This document shows, piece after piece, positions 61,161-64,000 of a stretch of 64,000 nucleotides of DNA. A model generated the notes under the pieces. That model saw nothing but the letters and a program-made list of their open reading frames with translations, made no database searches and had not been told where the DNA came from. How positions within the stretch are numbered: position 1 is the stretch's first letter; every line of letters starts with the position of its first letter. This stretch comes from Hymenolepis diminuta (lineage: Eukaryota > Platyhelminthes > Cestoda > Cyclophyllidea > Hymenolepididae), in assembly GCA_900708905.1 (NCBI GenBank), contig CAADRB010000001.1, positions 1,955,792-2,019,791 on the forward strand. Direction: 5' to 3'. The position numbers and the translations under genes were made by a program.

Positions 61161-62681
61161 CTTTAGTGCGTCTGCATCTGATAAAATGACTTTTTTCTTG
61201 AACAAGGATGACATATTAATCAAATGCCCTGAATCTGGTTATATGGAATACTGCATCTTGTTGTATTTTATTACAGGATAATGTTACAGTCGATTCGTCT
61301 TTAATTTTGAAAACAGGGTAATTTTGTGCTTACCTTTCTTCATGATAATGATGTGACTAGGTCAGAAGTTGACACGAAGCTGATCATGTGGTATTTTCTT
61401 ACCATCTCTAAACCTTTGAAAATGATTTAATACTCCTTGGATTGTCTTTTTTATTGATAGAGCACCTAGACTATGGTTAATTAATTACCAAAATCACGGT
61501 CTTTTTTCCTTTTGACAGGAAGCGAAGTAGAATATGTTCAGTGCTCGGAATGGATATTATTCAATTCTGTAAACAGAGTGAGTTTTTAAGAGGAACTCTC
61601 GTTTGAGCTGCAAATATAATAATTTTTTACAGTAATATAAAAAATACAATTTTTATTTGGTCAATGCAACTGAAATCGGTTAATTGAAAGTTAAATANNN
61701 NNNNNNNNNNNNNNNNNNNNNNNNNNNNNNNNNNNNNNNNNNNNNNNAACTTCAAAGTATCAAAGAGTCTTACCTCACCTGACTTTTGATTTCGGGTCAA
61801 ACAGTATTTGCTACTTGAGTGGCTCATGTTCCGAAATATAAATTTCATGATTCTTCTCCTGGATTGCAAAAAAATGCTTGTCTACGATATTTCGTGCATA
61901 TTGACATATTTTTTTGAATGAATTAAGCTACAGATATTCTACTTCCCATTGCAACCATTGTAAACCTCAATTTGAAGCCTAGATATTATTAATATCTATG
62001 TACCGAAATTGTCGACTACGGCATGTTGTCCTGTTTCTTGTATATTATAAAACAACGTACGAATCAGGTTAACCAGACTGTATTATCAAAAGACACGATA
62101 TAACTATGCCCATGTGAAAAGGTATAAAACGCTTATAAATGTGAACCCAACCATCCATTTAAGAAGTGGTGGTGTTCAATACTTCTTGATTTGGAGAGAC
62201 AAGGGAACAGAATTGATTTTATTTAAGGTTCCTAAATCGTTATGATTGTTAATACTATCAGGTTTCCGTGGAAAAAAACATATAGTGTACTTTTCAACAA
62301 ATACCACACTATTAATGGTCATTAGTGGATAAATGTACGCAGTTTTCCACTTTCCTTGTTGTGTTATCTAAATATAGATTAATAGAGAAAATCGACATAA
62401 AGTTTTCATAGTGAACAAATGAGGAGATGGGAATGAATTTAAAATCAAATTTAAAATTGATGTTTGTACATTTATATTTCTGTGCCCGGAAACTTAATAT
62501 GTGGACTAGCCTCATGTATAAGAAATAAGTTAGGTCGCTTGTAAATTTAAGAAAATAAATGCATACACTTTTTCATTAAGCTCTATTATTTCTTTTTATT
62601 TTCCTCCAGTTATTTCCAATCTGTAGAGTATGAACCGGTACTCAGAAATTCCACAATACCTGGGGTTAACAATATCCTTAC
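61161..62681 (+). CDS. Exons of an unidentified gene, partial
   Basis: Exon 61161-61237 (ASDKMTFFLNKDDILIKCPE) and exon 61519-61577 (SEVEYVQCSEWILFNSVNR) join in phase through a Gly codon with normal GT-AG sites. A third candidate, 62610-62681 (YFQSVEYEPVLRNSTIPGVN), has a good acceptor (TTTTCCTCCAG) but needs an incoming phase 2, so one exon is missing between them. An N gap at 61698-61747 lies in that interval. I do not recognise the family. These exons may belong with those at 59906-60325 if that gene splices before its stop. Confidence 0.35.
61698..61747. other. Assembly gap, 50 N
   Basis: A run of exactly 50 N shows an unresolved join of unknown true length, so spacing and coding content across it are uncertain. 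Confidence 0.98.
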
Positions 62682-64000
62682 GTATCTGATAGAATTAACT
62701 AATTAGGGATTTGCAGTTTACTAATCTACAGCTGACTCATCAAAGTTGATGGGAGCATGAGAGGTGCAGATAATTCTAATTGCGGGTACTCAAGAAAATG
62801 TTTATCATCATAACTCGGAATAAGGATACTGTGGGAAAGGAAAGTGAGCACCAAAAAAGCAAAGAATATAAATGTTGAGAGATAGTAGCTATCTCACGTA
62901 TTTTCACAAACTTCCTACTCAGGATGAGTTTCAGGAAGCTCAGTATATGGTCTGATCCAACCAATAGCTACACTAACATCCTATGGTTCGGTTTCCACAT
63001 TAGTTCACTCTTTGTTCAGGCGTGTGCGCTTAATTTTAGTTGAGAGCTTACTTCTAGCACGCTTAGGGCTTACGATAATTAGTTTTTATGGTCCCAAACA
63101 TGCACTGACAGTCGTTCTCATTCCCAGTTCATCAGTATCGTCTTGTTCATTGTAAGTAAATAGCAAAGTAGTTGAACTTCACTTATCTAGTCACTCCCAT
63201 CATCAATCAGCAATATCCTCTTCTTTTTTAACCCCTGGACGAGTTACTAGAATCATGGCAGTCAGAAGATGATATAACTTAACAATGTATATTCATTAAT
63301 ATATATTCTCACATTAGGCATTATACTCTTCGATGTCCAAAATTAGGGAAACTGTCTAGTAACTTGGGTTATAACATTTTTCTCTATTTTCTTGGGGAAT
63401 TGGTTAAATATAATCCAGCCCAATATTAACAATTTGATCGATTTTAGAATTGCGTTATGGATGGAATATCAACTGAAAATCTTTTTATACAAGAATCATT
63501 TTTCTTCTGCTAACTGTAATTAAAATTCCGTAAATTTTACTCTCACAGGAACAAAAACTTCAAATTTAGTAGTACTTTGAATTTCAATGCTCTATAGAGC
63601 CTCATAGATTGACAAAGTGTTCCAAGTCGGGGTTATAAAGTGAACTATTCGTTTTTATAACCAAACGGTCCAGTCAAAGCCAAAGTTTCTATAGAATAAA
63701 TTTTTGGTATGCTGTATATAAAAACAAACTTTCTTCAGGCAGAATTGCAGACGCAAAATCTCAGTTCCACATTAATTGATTGTCTCTTCATCATTCATTG
63801 AAGATTGTGGGAAACTTATTAAGCAGAGATGATTAGCGAATTTTGATGAAGATTTCAGTCATAAATAGAAATAGATCCGCATTCAATCAATCTTCGATCA
63901 ATAGTATTACAAATAAATACTCTTCGGTGACTCGTTTTCATGTGAAGACACCAAGCAAACTGCTACTGAGGAATTAAGAGTAGGCTCAGCCGACAACCTA
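62682..64000. other. Right edge, nothing recognised
   Basis: AT-rich sequence without a motif-bearing open frame. It may be an intron of the gene to which the preceding exons belong. Confidence 0.5.

Noticed and set aside
1..64000. CRISPR arrays, rRNA, complete tRNA genes, bacterial operons
   Set aside because: No regularly spaced repeats, rRNA cores or full tRNA folds were seen, and the gene structure is eukaryotic throughout.

Overview
The window is eukaryotic, AT-rich nuclear DNA with spliced genes, a 13-kb intron and a few micro-introns of 39-44 bp. The gene set and intron style suggest a flatworm (Platyhelminthes). Low GC would fit a Hymenolepis/Rodentolepis-type tapeworm or a schistosome-like fluke, but I cannot fix the species from sequence alone. 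No prokaryotic, plasmid, phage or CRISPR signal is present.

Layout. (1) About 275-13686, minus strand: most of a Dicer gene, 18 exons recognised. It covers a degenerate DExD/H helicase, the Dicer dimerisation domain (DUF283), platform, PAZ with an Ala/Gly-rich insert, complete RNase IIIa and the first residues of RNase IIIb. The 3' end of the gene lies off the left edge. One Dicer exon (9675-10136) is flanked by diverged copies of a plus-strand zinc-finger-like pseudogene. (2) 13687-16640: divergent spacer that should hold the promoters of Dicer and of the next gene. (3) 16641-27620, plus strand: a kinesin-3 motor of the KIF28P/KLP-6 type, 21 exons, about 1020 residues, with motor, FHA and KIF1-type C-terminal regions; the first exon was not found. 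(4) 29406-44531, plus strand: a ZNRF1/2-like E3 ubiquitin ligase in four exons, the first two separated by a 13.2-kb intron that contains an internally deleted mariner element. (5) 44532-59905: about 15 kb without a recognisable gene, containing old dispersed repeats and a second copy of the same defective mariner. (6) 59906-62681, plus strand: exons of one or two genes I cannot identify, interrupted by a 50-N assembly gap at 61698-61747.

The genes do not form a pathway: Dicer acts in small-RNA processing, the kinesin in microtubule transport and the ZNRF protein in membrane-associated ubiquitination. The points most worth a second look are the loss of every helicase ATPase motif I could inspect in Dicer, two non-canonical donors that reading phase strongly supports (GC-AG in Dicer, GA-AG in the kinesin), the duplicated zinc-finger relic inside Dicer, two mariner copies sharing the same frame-breaking stretch, and the unidentified right-hand exons.
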